A stretch of DNA of 33,431 bases from a bacterium BMS3Bbin14. Its GTDB lineage: Bacteria; Desulfobacterota; Desulfobulbia; Desulfobulbales; Desulfobulbaceae. The stretch lies in the NCBI GenBank assembly GCA_002897615.1, contig BDTX01000013.1:1-33431 (forward strand), given 5' to 3'. Shown here piece by piece: positions 22,368 to 31,922 of this stretch (positions within the stretch are counted from its first letter, which is position 1; every line of letters begins with the position of its first letter). A model generated the notes under the pieces. It made no database searches. It worked only from the letters and a program-made list of their open reading frames with translations, and was not told where the DNA came from. Made by a program: the position numbers and the translations under genes.

Positions 22368-22431
22368 AAAGGCTAAAAGACAGGCGGCAGAATAATTCGG
22401 CCGGTTGCTCGTTAGCCTTTACTTTTTTTTT
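22368..22431 (+). terminator. Large-loop terminator or attenuator between tRNA-Val and thrS
   Basis: AAAGGCTAA (22368-22376) pairs perfectly with TTAGCCTTT (22412-22420), followed by AC and nine T residues. The loop of 35 bases is large and contains CGGCCGGTTGC, so alternative folds are possible. Position 10 bases before thrS would suit attenuation of thrS-infC as well as simple tRNA termination. Confidence 0.6.
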
Positions 22432-22441
22432 ACCATCGGTC

Positions 22442-24379
22442 ATGACTGAAATTTCAGTAAGCATACAAGACGGGGAGCGCGGCACGTTCCCCCGGGGCCT
22501 TACAGCCGCCGAGGCCCTGAAGGAACTGGTGTCCAACAAGCTCCGAAAACAGACCGTCGCCGTCCTGCGTGACGGCGTCCCGGTTGATTTGTCCGTAAGC
22601 CTGACCGGGGATTGTGTTCTTGAGCCGGTGGTCATGAATTCTCCGGCCGGGCTTGAGATTCTCCGGCACAGCGCCGCCCATATCATGGCCCAGGCGGTCA
22701 AAAGGCTGTTCGGCCCCGAGGTGAAGGTGGCGATCGGTCCGGCTATTGACGATGGTTTTTATTATGATTTCGACCGGGAAGAGCCGTTTACCCCGGACGA
22801 TTTCGAGCGGATTGAAAAGCAAATGGCGGAAATCGCCGCTACCCGGCGCCCCTTTGTGCGCACGGAAATGCCGGTCGAAGAAGCGATCAAGTTTTTCAGT
22901 GAACGGGGCGAAACCTATAAGGTGGAACTGCTCCAGGGCATGGAGACGGAGACGGTCAGTTTCTATCAGCAGGGCGATTTTATCGACCTGTGCCGGGGGC
23001 CGCATATCCCCGATACTTCCTGGCTCAAGGTGTTCAAACTGCTGCGGGTTGCCGGTTCTTACTGGCGCGGTGACGAAAAAAATCCCATGCTTCAGCGCCT
23101 CTACGGTACCGCCTTTTTTGATAAAAAAGATCTGAAAAAATATCTGTATCGGCAGGAAGAGGCCAGGAAGCGCGATCATCGCAAGCTGGGTAAGGAGTTG
23201 CGGCTTTTTACCATCCAGGATCAGATCGGTCCGGGCCTGATTCTCTGGCAGCCCCGGGGCGCCATGCTGCGGCGGCTGATTGAAGATTACTGGAAGGACG
23301 AACATTACCGCAACGGCTACGAACTGCTGTATACGCCGCATATTGCGCGGCAGGACCTGTGGCGGACCAGCGGGCATCTCGATTTCTATGGCGAGAATAT
23401 GTACGCGCCCATGGAGATCGACGAGGTCAAGTATCAGTTGAAGCCCATGAACTGTCCGTTCCATATTGCAATTTACAAGAGCAATAAGCACAGTTACCGG
23501 GAATTGCCGATTCGCTGGTGCGAGCTTGGCACGGTCTACCGTTACGAACGGACAGGGGCGCTCCACGGTCTGTTGCGGGTTCGCGGTTTTACCCAGGATG
23601 ACGCCCATATTTTCTGCCGGCCGGATCAGCTTGAAGACGAAATTTTTAATATTCTGGCCCTGAACCTGCACATCCTGAAGACCTTCGGTTTTGATCAGTA
23701 TGATGTTTATCTTTCCACCCGGCCGGAGAAATATGTAGGCAGTGACGAGCACTGGCAGTTGTCCACCGATGCCCTGAAGCGGGCCCTGGAGAAGAAGGGG
23801 CTCGGTTACGAGATTGACCCCGGCGAAGGCGTGTTTTACGGCCCCAAGATCGATATCAAGATCAAGGACCAGTTGGGCCGGTCCTGGCAGTGTTCAACTA
23901 TTCAGGTGGACTTCAATCTGCCGGAGCGCTTTGATATGAAGTTTACCGGCGAGGACGGGGCCGGACATCAGCCCATTATGATCCATCGTGCCCTGATGGG
24001 TTCGCTGGAGCGTTTTATCGGGGTGTTGATCGAGCAATATGCCGGGGCTTTTCCCCTGTGGATGGCACCAGAGCAGGCCCGGATTCTGAATATCACCGAT
24101 GATCAGTCCCAGTATTGCGAAGCCGTCTACTCACGCCTGCGTAAGGCCGGGGTCCGGGTTGAAAAAGATTTGCGCAACGAGCAACTGAACTATAAAATTC
24201 GCGAAGCGCAACTTATTAAAGTGCCGTATATGCTCATTGTCGGTGAGCGGGAAAAGGAAAATGGCACGGTAACAGTGCGCAAGAGAAGTGGAGAGAACCT
24301 GCCGCCGATGACTCCCATGGAGTTCGTTGAAATGGTGCGCAGCGAGTGTGAAGAAGGGACCAGCCGGAGGATGACCTGA
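22442..24379 (+). CDS. thrS: Threonyl-tRNA synthetase
   Basis: A class II synthetase of 645 residues charging tRNA-Thr. An N-terminal TGS domain (1-62) is followed by an editing domain with H76-x3-H80 and C184/H188 (DLCRGPHIP) that clears Ser-tRNA-Thr. The catalytic core has MNCPFHIAIYKS (zinc Cys) and motif 2 RYERTGALHGLLRVRGF. The C-terminal anticodon-binding domain covers about 540-645. The ATG at 22442 is used although no clear ribosome site is visible, since MTEISVSIQDGER fits the TGS start. It heads the translation-factor run thrS-infC-rpmI-rplT-pheS-pheT. Confidence 0.96.
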   Translation: MTEISVSIQDGERGTFPRGLTAAEALKELVSNKLRKQTVAVLRDGVPVDLSVSLTGDCVLEPVVMNSPAGLEILRHSAAHIMAQAVKRLFGPEVKVAIGPAIDDGFYYDFDREEPFTPDDFERIEKQMAEIAATRRPFVRTEMPVEEAIKFFSERGETYKVELLQGMETETVSFYQQGDFIDLCRGPHIPDTSWLKVFKLLRVAGSYWRGDEKNPMLQRLYGTAFFDKKDLKKYLYRQEEARKRDHRKLGKELRLFTIQDQIGPGLILWQPRGAMLRRLIEDYWKDEHYRNGYELLYTPHIARQDLWRTSGHLDFYGENMYAPMEIDEVKYQLKPMNCPFHIAIYKSNKHSYRELPIRWCELGTVYRYERTGALHGLLRVRGFTQDDAHIFCRPDQLEDEIFNILALNLHILKTFGFDQYDVYLSTRPEKYVGSDEHWQLSTDALKRALEKKGLGYEIDPGEGVFYGPKIDIKIKDQLGRSWQCSTIQVDFNLPERFDMKFTGEDGAGHQPIMIHRALMGSLERFIGVLIEQYAGAFPLWMAPEQARILNITDDQSQYCEAVYSRLRKAGVRVEKDLRNEQLNYKIREAQLIKVPYMLIVGEREKENGTVTVRKRSGENLPPMTPMEFVEMVRSECEEGTSRRMT

Positions 24380-24418
24380 ACCCGGTCGTTCAGAAAACAG
24401 GAAAAGGGAGGAACGGAA

Positions 24419-24964
24419 ATTAAAAGACGAGGCAGAAAGGCACCGACCAAGCAGGAGATTAAGACCAAGATTAACGAACAGATTACTTTCCCGGAGGTTC
24501 GGCTGATTGACGCCGACGGCGAGCAGCTGGGTGTTGTTCCGCGGGACGAGGCATTGAGCAAGGCCTATGACCAGGATCTTGATCTGGTTGAGGTGTCCGG
24601 CAAAGCCGATCCTCCGGTTTGTCGGATCATGGATTTCGACAAGTACCGGTATGAGTTAAGTAAAAAGCAGAAGGATGCCAAGAAGAAGCAAACGGTTATC
24701 GAGACCAAGGAGATCAAGTTCCGGCCCAAAACCGAAGAGCACGATCTCAATTTTAAAATAAAGATGATAAAAAAATTTCTCGGTCAGAAGAACAAGGTCA
24801 AGGTCACCATGCGTTTTCGCGGCCGCGAGATTGTTTATGCCCAGTCCATCGGACTCAATGCCCTGAATAAAATAGCCGACGCCCTGAGTGAAGATTGCGT
24901 GATCATCAATGCCCCGCAAATGGAAGGTCGTCAGCTGGTCATGCTGGTCGGGCCGAAGGCGTAA
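24419..24964 (+). CDS. infC: Translation initiation factor IF-3, AUU start
   Basis: IF-3 of 181 residues, which keeps the 30S subunit free and checks the initiator tRNA. I start it at ATT 24419, because GGGAGG stands seven bases upstream and the following frame (KRRGRKAPTKQEIKTKINEQI) is the family N-terminus. The first in-frame ATG/GTG/TTG-only start would lie at 24554 and cut off much of the N-domain. AUU is the well-known infC start in E. coli, where it lets IF-3 repress its own synthesis, so the same control is likely. N-domain to about 80, a Lys-rich linker KKQKDAKKKQ, then the C-domain with EIKFRPKTEEHDLNFK. Confidence 0.95.
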   Translation: MKRRGRKAPTKQEIKTKINEQITFPEVRLIDADGEQLGVVPRDEALSKAYDQDLDLVEVSGKADPPVCRIMDFDKYRYELSKKQKDAKKKQTVIETKEIKFRPKTEEHDLNFKIKMIKKFLGQKNKVKVTMRFRGREIVYAQSIGLNALNKIADALSEDCVIINAPQMEGRQLVMLVGPKA

Positions 24965-25062
24965 CGACCAACCATAAGCATAAGCGTTGAGCTATAATAA
25001 TAAACCGGTAATAATACTATTCCAGGCGGTTGTGCTGCCTGCAGGTACGAGGAGAACTCATC

Positions 25063-25260
25063 ATGCCGAAGATGAAAACAAACAGGGGAGCGGCAAAACG
25101 GTTCAAGGCAACCGGCTCCGGAAAAATAAAACGTAACAAGGCTTATAGCAGCCACATCCTGACCAAGAAATCAACCAAGCGTAAACGTAACCTGCGCAAA
25201 TCCGGACTCATTGCCGCGTCCGACCGCCGGGCTGTCAAACGGATGCTGCCGTATCTGTAA
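25063..25260 (+). CDS. rpmI: 50S ribosomal protein L35
   Basis: A 65-residue, very basic protein: [20 protein letters not shown], then [20 protein letters not shown] eight bases before the ATG at 25063 fixes the start; a TTG 33 bases upstream in frame is not used. A small CAGGC/GCCTG hairpin lies just before the ribosome site, where L20-dependent control acts in other bacteria, although no match to that control element was established. Confidence 0.96.
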   Translation: MPKMKTNRGAAKRFKATGSGKIKRNKAYSSHILTKKSTKRKRNLRKSGLIAASDRRAVKRMLPYL

Positions 25261-25346
25261 ATACGGGAGCTGCAAGACAGGTGCCTCGCCCGGCAATGAG
25301 CCGGGTGACAGGGACGTCAAGAATTTTTTAATATGGAGCAAAGCAG

Positions 25347-25703
25347 ATGCCACGAGTAACACGCGGATTTAAGGCCCGCCGCAGAAGAAATAAAGTTTTG
25401 AGTATGGCCAAGGGGTTCCGGGGCGGTAAGCACCGGTTGTACAGGACCGCCACCGAGGCCGTGGACCGGGCCCTCTGTTACGCCTATCGTGATCGCCGGA
25501 CGAAAAAGCGCAACATGCGCGGCCTGTGGATTACCCGTATCGGCGCGGCTGCCAAGTTGAACGGCACCAGCTACAGCCGTTTGATCGGCGGCCTGAGCAA
25601 GGCCGATATCGAACTGGATCGGAAGGTATTGTCTCACCTGGCTATTGTTGATCCGAACGCCTTCAGTGAAGTGGTCAAGGCCGCCGGTATTCCCTCGGCC
25701 TGA
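25347..25703 (+). CDS. rplT: 50S ribosomal protein L20
   Basis: 118 residues, with the standard [20 protein letters not shown] opening and [18 protein letters not shown]. It is an early 23S rRNA assembly protein. It follows rpmI by 86 bases, a gap that holds a CCCGGC/GCCGGG hairpin, and precedes pheS by 8 bases. In several bacteria L20 represses its own operon; direct evidence here is limited to the hairpins. Confidence 0.97.
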   Translation: MPRVTRGFKARRRRNKVLSMAKGFRGGKHRLYRTATEAVDRALCYAYRDRRTKKRNMRGLWITRIGAAAKLNGTSYSRLIGGLSKADIELDRKVLSHLAIVDPNAFSEVVKAAGIPSA

Positions 25704-25711
25704 GAAGGTCG

Positions 25712-26719
25712 ATGGAAGATGAACTTAAGCGGCTGAGAGCCGCTGCGCTTGAAGCGCTCGCGGCCGTGAACGAGGCGGAGCAGCTGGAATCGTTCAGGGT
25801 CGGGTACCTGGGCCGCAAGGGTTTGCTGTCCACGGTCATGCGCCGGCTGGGCCAGGTGGCCAAAGAGGATCGGCCGCGACTCGGCCAGCTCGCCAATGCC
25901 ATTAAAAGAGAGGTGGAAGAGCTTTTTCAGCAGAAGAAAAAGGAACTCTCGGCAACAGGCGCCACTGAAGCCGTTCCGGAAGATTTAAGCCTTCCCGGTC
26001 GCAGCCTGCCCTTTGGCAAACTGCATCCAGTCACCCAGGTAATGGAAGAGATCCGCGGCATCTTTGAAGGCATGGGGTTTGCCGTCGCCGAAGGCCCGGA
26101 TGTTGAGCTCGAACACTACAACTTCGAAGCACTTAATATTCCGAAACATCATCCGGCCCGTGACATGCACGATACCTTCTATGTCACGGATTCAATCCTG
26201 CTGCGTACGCACACCTCTCCCATGCAGGCCAGGATCATGGAAAAACTGGAGCCGCCGCTTCGCTATATCGCGCCGGGCAAGGTTTATCGCTGTGATTCCG
26301 ACATCACCCACACCCCCATGTTCCACCAGGTGGAAGGCTTCATGGTTGACTACAAGGTGTCCTTTGCCGACCTGAAAGGGGTGTTGACGAGTTTTACCCG
26401 GCGGATGTTCAAGGATGACCTGGCGCTCAGGTTCCGGCCCAGCTTTTTTCCCTTTACCGAGCCCAGCGCGGAAGTCGATATCGCCTGTGTTATCTGTGGC
26501 GGTTCCGGTTGCCGGGTGTGCAAGCATACCGGCTGGCTCGAGATCCTCGGCGCCGGCCTGATCGACCCGGAAGTCCTGAAAAAGGTCGGCTATGACCCGG
26601 AAGTATACAGCGGCTTTGCCTTCGGCCTCGGCGTTGAACGGATTGCCATGCTCAAGTACGGGATCGACGATATCCGGCTTTTTTATGAAAATGATCTTCG
26701 TTTTCTAGCTCAATTCTAG
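25712..26719 (+). CDS. pheS: Phenylalanyl-tRNA synthetase alpha subunit
   Basis: A class II catalytic subunit of 335 residues, working as alpha2-beta2 with PheT. An N-terminal coiled coil (about 1-90) binds the tRNA. The catalytic domain follows with [12 protein letters not shown], the motif 2 region [22 protein letters not shown], and motif 3 [21 protein letters not shown] precedes the ATG by five bases. The gap to pheT is 44 bases. Confidence 0.97.
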   Translation: MEDELKRLRAAALEALAAVNEAEQLESFRVGYLGRKGLLSTVMRRLGQVAKEDRPRLGQLANAIKREVEELFQQKKKELSATGATEAVPEDLSLPGRSLPFGKLHPVTQVMEEIRGIFEGMGFAVAEGPDVELEHYNFEALNIPKHHPARDMHDTFYVTDSILLRTHTSPMQARIMEKLEPPLRYIAPGKVYRCDSDITHTPMFHQVEGFMVDYKVSFADLKGVLTSFTRRMFKDDLALRFRPSFFPFTEPSAEVDIACVICGGSGCRVCKHTGWLEILGAGLIDPEVLKKVGYDPEVYSGFAFGLGVERIAMLKYGIDDIRLFYENDLRFLAQF

Positions 26720-26763
26720 TGGGCCTCAAGGTTTCGGTCTGGATATTCACGGGATAAGACTGC

Positions 26764-29241
26764 ATGAAATTTACTCTCAAATGGCTCAGTGAATACGTCT
26801 CCATCGGTGATCTGAGTCCAGAACAGCTCGCCGACCGGCTGACGATGCTCGGGCTTGAGGTCGAGGCGGTTCAGGATCTGTCGCAGGGGCTGGAGGGAAT
26901 CCTGACGGCAAAGATTGTCGAGGTGCGGCCCCATCCCGATGCCGATCGCCTGACCCTGTGTACGGTGGAGGTCGGTGACGACGTGGTGCCGGTGGTCTGC
27001 GGTGCTCCCAATGTCAGGGCCGGGCTGGTGACGGCTATTGCCCTGCCCGGGGTCACCATGCCCGGCGGTTTGCGGATCAAAAAGGCCAGGCTCCGCGGCC
27101 AGGAGTCGCGGGGAATGCTCTGCTCGGGCAAGGAACTGGGGATCAGCAGCGATGACAGCGGGATCCTTGAGCTCGACGAACACGTCGCCTCCGGGGTTGC
27201 CCTGGTCAAGGAACTCGGTCTTGACGATATCATGGTGGAGATCGACCTGACCCCGAATCGTCCCGACTGTGCCAGCGTCATCGGCATTGCCAGGGAAGTG
27301 GCCGCCCTGACCGGTTCGCCTTTGCAGCGGCCGGTCGACCGGAACGACCTGCCGGTTCTCGATGGCCGGAATATCGATTTCAGTGCCGAGATCAGGGAGC
27401 CGGAGCTGTGTCCCCGCTACGCCGCCCGTAAATTGACCGGCGTGACCATCGGTCCGTCTCCCGGGTGGCTGCAGCAAAGGCTTTTGGCGGTAGGCATGCG
27501 GCCGATCAACAACCTGGTCGATATCACCAACTTTGTCATGCTCGAGTACGGCCAGCCGCTGCATGCCTTTGATTTTAAAAAACTCGCCGGCGGCCGGATT
27601 GTCGTTCGTCGTCCGGCTGAAGATGAAAAGACGTTTACCACCCTCGATGGCAGTGAACGAACCCTGGAGCCGGAGATGCTGCTGATCTGTGATCAGGAGC
27701 GTCCGGTTGCCGTGGCCGGGATCATGGGCGGGCTTGATTCCGAAGTCACCGGGGAAACGACCGAGGTGTTGCTGGAGTCAGCCTGTTTTGATCCGGTCGC
27801 TATCCGTAAGGCGGCCCGCCGCCTTAATCTGTCCTCCGAGTCATCGTACCGCTTTGAACGGGGCGTTGACCCTGACGGCGTTGACTGTGCCCTGCAGCGC
27901 GCTGTCAACCTGATAGAGGAACTGGCAGGCGGCAAAGCAGTACCGGGCGGAGTGGACGAGTATCCCGGCCGCCGGGATCTGTTGACGCTGCCGCTCCGGA
28001 CATCAAGGGTCTGCGACCTGCTCGGTATGGAACTCGACAGCCGCAGGATGGCGGCGTATCTGCAGAGCATTGAATTCGGGATTGCCTCGGAAGAGGATGA
28101 AGCCCTGCAGGTCGTTGTTCCGTCCTTCCGCGTGGATATTGAACGCGAGATCGACCTGGTGGAAGAAATTGCCCGCCTTGCCGGTTACAACGATATCCCC
28201 ACCACGCTGCCGCTGATCAGGATGGATTATCCGCAGCGCGACCCATTACGGGCTTTGCGCCAGGATGTCTCGGCCATCTTGCTGGCCCAGGGATTCTCCG
28301 AGGCCATCAACTATAGTTTTGTTTCGGAGAAACAGCTGGATGTCCTCGGAATTTCCGGGGATGATGAGCGGCTTCGATGCACGAGGCTTTTAAATCCTCT
28401 GACCGAGGACCAGGCTGTCATGCGGACCATGCTGCTGCCGGGGCTGCTGGAAAACATCAAACGCAATATCAATTTTCAGCAGACCGATATCCGGCTTTTC
28501 GAGATCGGCAAAATATTTTTACAGCACGGCAGTGATACGCAGCCGGAAGAAAAGTTGCAGCTCTGTGCGGTTATGAGCGGTCAGCGTTATCCCGGCGCCG
28601 TGCCGCTCTATTTCTCCGGCCGGCAGGCGGACATCTTTGATATCAAGGGTGTCGCCCAGTCTCTTTTAACAACATTGCGCATAACCGGAGGTTCCGGAGA
28701 GATCAGCTTTGTCGCGGCCGCTGAAGAGGCTCAGCCATACAGTCAGGAGGGGATGTCCCTGCTGATCATGGACGGTGAACGGGTAATCGGCGGGCTGGGA
28801 CGTCTGGACCGGGGAAAAGGCCGGGATTTCGGGATCAAACAGGATGTCTTTTTCCTGGAACTGGACCTGGAGACGCTCTGTCATCTGCCGCGGGCGGTAA
28901 AGGCGTTTAAGTCGCTGCCACGTTATCCCTCCGTTAAGCGGGACATCGCCCTGCTGGTTCCCGAGCAGGTTGCCGCCGGTGATTTGCTGCAGGCAATCCT
29001 TGAGCAGAATGTCGAACATGTGGAGCGGGCGGAACTTTTTGATGTGTATCGCGGCAAGCCCATCGAAAAGGGGATGAAAAGTGTGGCGCTTTCTGTTACT
29101 TATCGTTCATTAGAACAAACTTTGGCTGATGAAACGGTTGACAGATTTCATAAAGAAATTGTACATTCACTTATGTCCCGTTTCGGGGGACGTTATCGCG
29201 GGGGTCAGGAAATAAATGAAGAAGAAAAACGTAACGCGTAA
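26764..29241 (+). CDS. pheT: Phenylalanyl-tRNA synthetase beta subunit
   Basis: 825 residues. An N-terminal OB-fold tRNA-binding domain (about 40-155, HPDADRLTLCTVEVG and VCGAPNVRAG) is followed by the B3/B4 editing domain (LVDITNFVMLEYGQPLHAFD), the B5 domain, a catalytic-like core without activity, and a C-terminal ferredoxin-fold anticodon-binding domain (FKSLPRYPSVKRDIALLV). Its last 26 bases overlap ihfA, so ihfA translation is probably coupled, as with pheT-ihfA in other Proteobacteria. Confidence 0.97.
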   Translation: MKFTLKWLSEYVSIGDLSPEQLADRLTMLGLEVEAVQDLSQGLEGILTAKIVEVRPHPDADRLTLCTVEVGDDVVPVVCGAPNVRAGLVTAIALPGVTMPGGLRIKKARLRGQESRGMLCSGKELGISSDDSGILELDEHVASGVALVKELGLDDIMVEIDLTPNRPDCASVIGIAREVAALTGSPLQRPVDRNDLPVLDGRNIDFSAEIREPELCPRYAARKLTGVTIGPSPGWLQQRLLAVGMRPINNLVDITNFVMLEYGQPLHAFDFKKLAGGRIVVRRPAEDEKTFTTLDGSERTLEPEMLLICDQERPVAVAGIMGGLDSEVTGETTEVLLESACFDPVAIRKAARRLNLSSESSYRFERGVDPDGVDCALQRAVNLIEELAGGKAVPGGVDEYPGRRDLLTLPLRTSRVCDLLGMELDSRRMAAYLQSIEFGIASEEDEALQVVVPSFRVDIEREIDLVEEIARLAGYNDIPTTLPLIRMDYPQRDPLRALRQDVSAILLAQGFSEAINYSFVSEKQLDVLGISGDDERLRCTRLLNPLTEDQAVMRTMLLPGLLENIKRNINFQQTDIRLFEIGKIFLQHGSDTQPEEKLQLCAVMSGQRYPGAVPLYFSGRQADIFDIKGVAQSLLTTLRITGGSGEISFVAAAEEAQPYSQEGMSLLIMDGERVIGGLGRLDRGKGRDFGIKQDVFFLELDLETLCHLPRAVKAFKSLPRYPSVKRDIALLVPEQVAAGDLLQAILEQNVEHVERAELFDVYRGKPIEKGMKSVALSVTYRSLEQTLADETVDRFHKEIVHSLMSRFGGRYRGGQEINEEEKRNA

Positions 29242-29506
29242 GGAACTGGCCATTGCCGTTAATAATCGGCTGGGAGTCTCTCAGCGTAATGGCGCTGAGA
29301 TTGTTGACAAGGTCTTTGCCGCGCTTAAAGAGACTCTGGTCAATGGTGAGACCGCCAAACTGGTCCAGTTCGGGACCTTGACCGTGAGGGACAAGGCCCC
29401 GCGCCGGGGACGTAATCCCCGTACCGGTGATGCCATGATCATCACGAAACGAAAAATGGTCTCATTCCGGCCCAGCAAACAGTTGCGTGAGCGTTTGAAC
29501 AAGTAA
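29216..29506 (+). CDS. ihfA: Integration host factor alpha-type HU-family protein
   Basis: 96 residues of the HU/IHF fold. KNVTRKELAIAVNNRLGVSQ forms the dimer body. The DNA-bending arm holds RRGRNPRTGDAMIITKRKMVSFRP with the intercalating Pro. It starts inside the pheT end and is followed two bases later by the MerR-type gene. IhfA rather than HU is inferred from the pheT neighbour and length. Confidence 0.93.
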   Translation: MKKKNVTRKELAIAVNNRLGVSQRNGAEIVDKVFAALKETLVNGETAKLVQFGTLTVRDKAPRRGRNPRTGDAMIITKRKMVSFRPSKQLRERLNK

Positions 29507-29508
29507 AT

Positions 29509-29898
29509 GTGAAACAGCCGCGAGCACGGGAACAACAGATACCGGATAAGACCTACTTCCGGATTGGCGAGGTCAGTGGTCTCGTCGGTGTTGATCGCCA
29601 TGTGCTTCGTTACTGGGAATCGGAATTCAAGGTTATCAGGCCTCGCCGGGCAAAGTCAAACCAGCGGCTGTACCGCCGGCAGGACGTTGAGAATTTGTTG
29701 CTCATCAAGTCGTTGCTGTACGGTAACGGCTACACCATATCCGGGGCCAGGCGGCTGCTGAAGAGCAGCAGTGACGCGGATTTGACCAAAGAGGAAAAGA
29801 AAGACGATAGCAGGTTACATGATCCATGCCTGGCAACGATCAAAAAGGAGTTAAGAAGAATTCAACAACTGCTTGCCACAAAATCACTTCGACTCTAA
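29509..29898 (+). CDS. MerR-family transcriptional regulator
   Basis: 129 residues with an N-terminal winged helix-turn-helix (about 15-85): YFRIGEVSGLVGVDRHVLRYWESEF, then NQRLYRRQDVENLLLIKSLLYGNGYTISGARRLL. The start is a GTG at 29509; the overlapping ATG at 29507 runs straight into a stop. The short C-terminal part lacks a sensing domain and has no Cys cluster, so the effector is unknown. Small MerR genes after ihfA and before tRNA-Pro are common in Desulfobacterota. Confidence 0.9.
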   Translation: MKQPRAREQQIPDKTYFRIGEVSGLVGVDRHVLRYWESEFKVIRPRRAKSNQRLYRRQDVENLLLIKSLLYGNGYTISGARRLLKSSSDADLTKEEKKDDSRLHDPCLATIKKELRRIQQLLATKSLRL

Positions 29899-29951
29899 GT
29901 GGTTGACAGTGCCATCTCCAAGGTAATACAGGCAACAGGCACATCTTTAAA

Positions 29952-30028
29952 CGGGACGTAGCGCAGTCTGGTAGCGCACCTGAATGGGGTTCAGGGGGTC
30001 GGAGGTTCAAATCCTCTCGTCCCGACCA
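29952..30028 (+). tRNA. tRNA-Pro (anticodon GGG)
   Basis: Acceptor stem CGGGACG/CGTCCCG, discriminator A, encoded CCA. The anticodon stem CCTGA/TCAGG encloses ATGGGGT with GGG at 29986-29988. It reads CCC/CCU. Confidence 0.96.
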
Positions 30029-30036
30029 AAAAAAAT

Positions 30037-30070
30037 AAGGACTTAGGGCATCAGCTCTAAGTCCTTTTTT
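30037..30070 (+). terminator. Rho-independent terminator after tRNA-Pro
   Basis: AAGGACTTAG (30037-30046), a 10-base loop, CTAAGTCCTT (30057-30066), then T residues to 30070. It ends the plus-strand run just before the converging minus-strand genes and may work in both directions. Confidence 0.9.
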
Positions 30071-30075
30071 CGTTC

Positions 30076-30106
30076 TGAATCCGTGACGGCCTGAGGTGAT
30101 GCCCAG
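30076..30106 (+). repeat. Dispersed repeat TGAATCCGTGACGGC, partial copy
   Basis: The first 20 or so bases match the copies at 31871-31922 (same strand) and 33070-33122 (opposite strand); the match then fades (GGTGATGCCCAG). It lies between the tRNA-Pro terminator and the stop codon of the transporter gene. Confidence 0.6.
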
Positions 30107-30107
30107 C

Positions 30108-31022
30108 TCACCTGTTGCCGGCGCCGTGCTGCACGATCAGTATCGCCGGGAGAATCAGGGCAACGCCGATTATGGTGCGCAGGGGGGGCAGGCTGTGCCC
30201 CAGCAGCCGGTTAATGATAAGGACCAGCGGCGGGTAGAGGTAACTGTAGGCCATGACCCTGGTCGGCCCGAGGGACAGGGTGGCGAGCTGGGTGATAAAG
30301 AAGGTGATAATGGTGCAGAACACGGCCAGGTAGAGGATGCCCGCCCAGACCAGGGGGGCGACAGCTCCCCAGTTGATCGACAGGAGACGGTTGCCGCTGA
30401 GAAGCACCAGCCAGACGCTGCCGGTCACCAGGATCCAGAAGGTCATGACCGCCATGGATTCACCGCGATGAAGCAGTTTTACCAGCGGCGTGTATGCGGC
30501 CATGAACAGGCAGCCGTAAAAGAAAATCAGGTCGCCCCGGCCCAGTTGCAGGGAGAACATCAGCCTGATATCGCCGTGGAAAATAACCAGGATCGCGCCG
30601 ACCATGGCCAGCAGCAGGGCGGCCAGGCGGTATTTCCCCAGGCGTTCCCGCAGGAGCACGGCACTGTAAATTCCGGAAATGCCCGGAACCAGGGTGAAGA
30701 TAACGCTGGTATTAAGGGCGGATGTGAAGCGCAGGGCCAGGAACATGAGCCAGAAAAAGGCCACCAGGGCGCCGCTGATAAAACTGTATCTGCAGAGCGC
30801 GCCGAGGGAGGGGAGGCGGAGGCCATGGCGCCGGCGGATATAGGGAAGGAAGAGCAGGGCGGCCAGGACAAACCGGACCAGGGTCAGGGCGGCCGGATCA
30901 AGCCCCGGCGCAATAGCCTTGCCCACGGTGAATGAGGTGGCGACCAGGACGGACGCCAGCAGCATCAGAAGGTGGAGTATCCAGAGGGGCAGGGCCTTGG
31001 TCTTGCCGGTGTGTTTTCTCAC
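30108..31022 (-). CDS. EamA/DMT-superfamily transporter
   Basis: About 304 residues with ten predicted membrane helices in two EamA repeats. The first opens near SVLVATSFTVGKAIAPGLDPAALTLVRF; the second opens near GDLIFFYGCLFMAAYTPLVK and ends AILIVQHGAGNR. Such proteins export or import metabolites; the substrate is unknown. The frame is open to 31244. I start it at the GTG 31022, because it overlaps the phosphatase stop (GTGA), a usual coupled arrangement, and the residues before it belong to the other gene's region. Confidence 0.88.
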   Translation of the reverse strand: MRKHTGKTKALPLWILHLLMLLASVLVATSFTVGKAIAPGLDPAALTLVRFVLAALLFLPYIRRRHGLRLPSLGALCRYSFISGALVAFFWLMFLALRFTSALNTSVIFTLVPGISGIYSAVLLRERLGKYRLAALLLAMVGAILVIFHGDIRLMFSLQLGRGDLIFFYGCLFMAAYTPLVKLLHRGESMAVMTFWILVTGSVWLVLLSGNRLLSINWGAVAPLVWAGILYLAVFCTIITFFITQLATLSLGPTRVMAYSYLYPPLVLIINRLLGHSLPPLRTIIGVALILPAILIVQHGAGNR

Positions 31023-31837
31023 GAAAGCAGTTCGAGCAGGTTGCTGTGCAGGACGCCGTTGCTGGCCAGGATTTTCCGGGCAAATGACGAGTAGGGCCGG
31101 CCGTCGAAGCCGGTCACCTTGCCGCCGGCCTCTTCTACCAGCAGCCAGCCGGCTGCCGTGTCCCAGGGTTTGAGATCCATCTCCCAGAAACCGTCCAGCC
31201 GGCCGCAGGCCACATAGGCAAGGTCGACGGCTGCCGCGCCGCAACGGCGAATATCGCGAACCTTGGGCAAAACCGCTTTCAGCTGCCGCAGGATGGTATC
31301 GAGGTAGGTATATATGTCATAGGGAAAGCCGGTGGCAACCAGGGATTCGAGCAGAAACCGGGTTTCGGTCACCCGGATCTCCCGGCCGTCCAGCCAGGAG
31401 CCGCCACCGCGGCAGCAGGTAAACAGCTCGTCCTGCATGGGGCAGTAGATCACCCCGACCTGGGGCACGCCGTCATCCAGCAGGGCGATGGAAACCGCGA
31501 ACAGGGGCAGACCATGGGCGAAATTGGTGGTGCCGTCCAGGGGGTCGACGACCCAGACCCGGCCCTCCGGCTCCTTGAGATTATCATCCGCCGATTCTTC
31601 GGCCAGGACCGCAATGCCCGGGGCATCTTCGTTCAGTGAGGCTATAATGGCGGTTTCCGCTGCCAGGTCGCTTTCGGTAACCAGGTTGATCGGGCCCTTC
31701 ATTTGAATGGTATGGGGTTTGCCGTACAGTTCCCTGACGATGGAACCCGCAGTCAGGGCCGCTCTGGCCGCGGCCTGCATGAACAGCGCCATTTCTTTGT
31801 TTTGACAGTGCGCGGTGGCGGAAGATACTCGGTTCAT
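31019..31837 (-). CDS. Inositol monophosphatase family protein (SuhB-like)
   Basis: 272 residues of the lithium-sensitive Mg-dependent phosphatase fold. Metal-site motifs are LAEES (first Glu), VWVVDPLDGTTNFAHG (WxxDPxDGT motif) and PWDTAAGWLLVEEAGG (WDxAA motif). Likely activity is on inositol-1-phosphate or a related phosphate, as in SuhB, with moonlighting in rRNA antitermination known only for the E. coli protein. Upstream gene of a two-gene unit with the DMT transporter. The ATG at 31837 follows AAGGAC about eight bases upstream. Confidence 0.92.
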   Translation of the reverse strand: MNRVSSATAHCQNKEMALFMQAAARAALTAGSIVRELYGKPHTIQMKGPINLVTESDLAAETAIIASLNEDAPGIAVLAEESADDNLKEPEGRVWVVDPLDGTTNFAHGLPLFAVSIALLDDGVPQVGVIYCPMQDELFTCCRGGGSWLDGREIRVTETRFLLESLVATGFPYDIYTYLDTILRQLKAVLPKVRDIRRCGAAAVDLAYVACGRLDGFWEMDLKPWDTAAGWLLVEEAGGKVTGFDGRPYSSFARKILASNGVLHSNLLELLS

Positions 31838-31870
31838 ATTTGTCCTTCTTTAATGTTGCTGGTTAAAACC

Positions 31871-31922
31871 TGAATCCGTGACGGCTTGAGGTAATATCCC
31901 AGGCAATATGTGGAGTTTATTG
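31871..31922 (+). repeat. Dispersed repeat TGAATCCGTGACGGC, full copy
   Basis: About 52 bases, TGAATCCGTGACGGCTTGAG continuing to GGCAATATGTGGAGTTTATTG. It matches the complement of 33070-33122 with few differences. It stands upstream of the phosphatase start. Confidence 0.7.
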
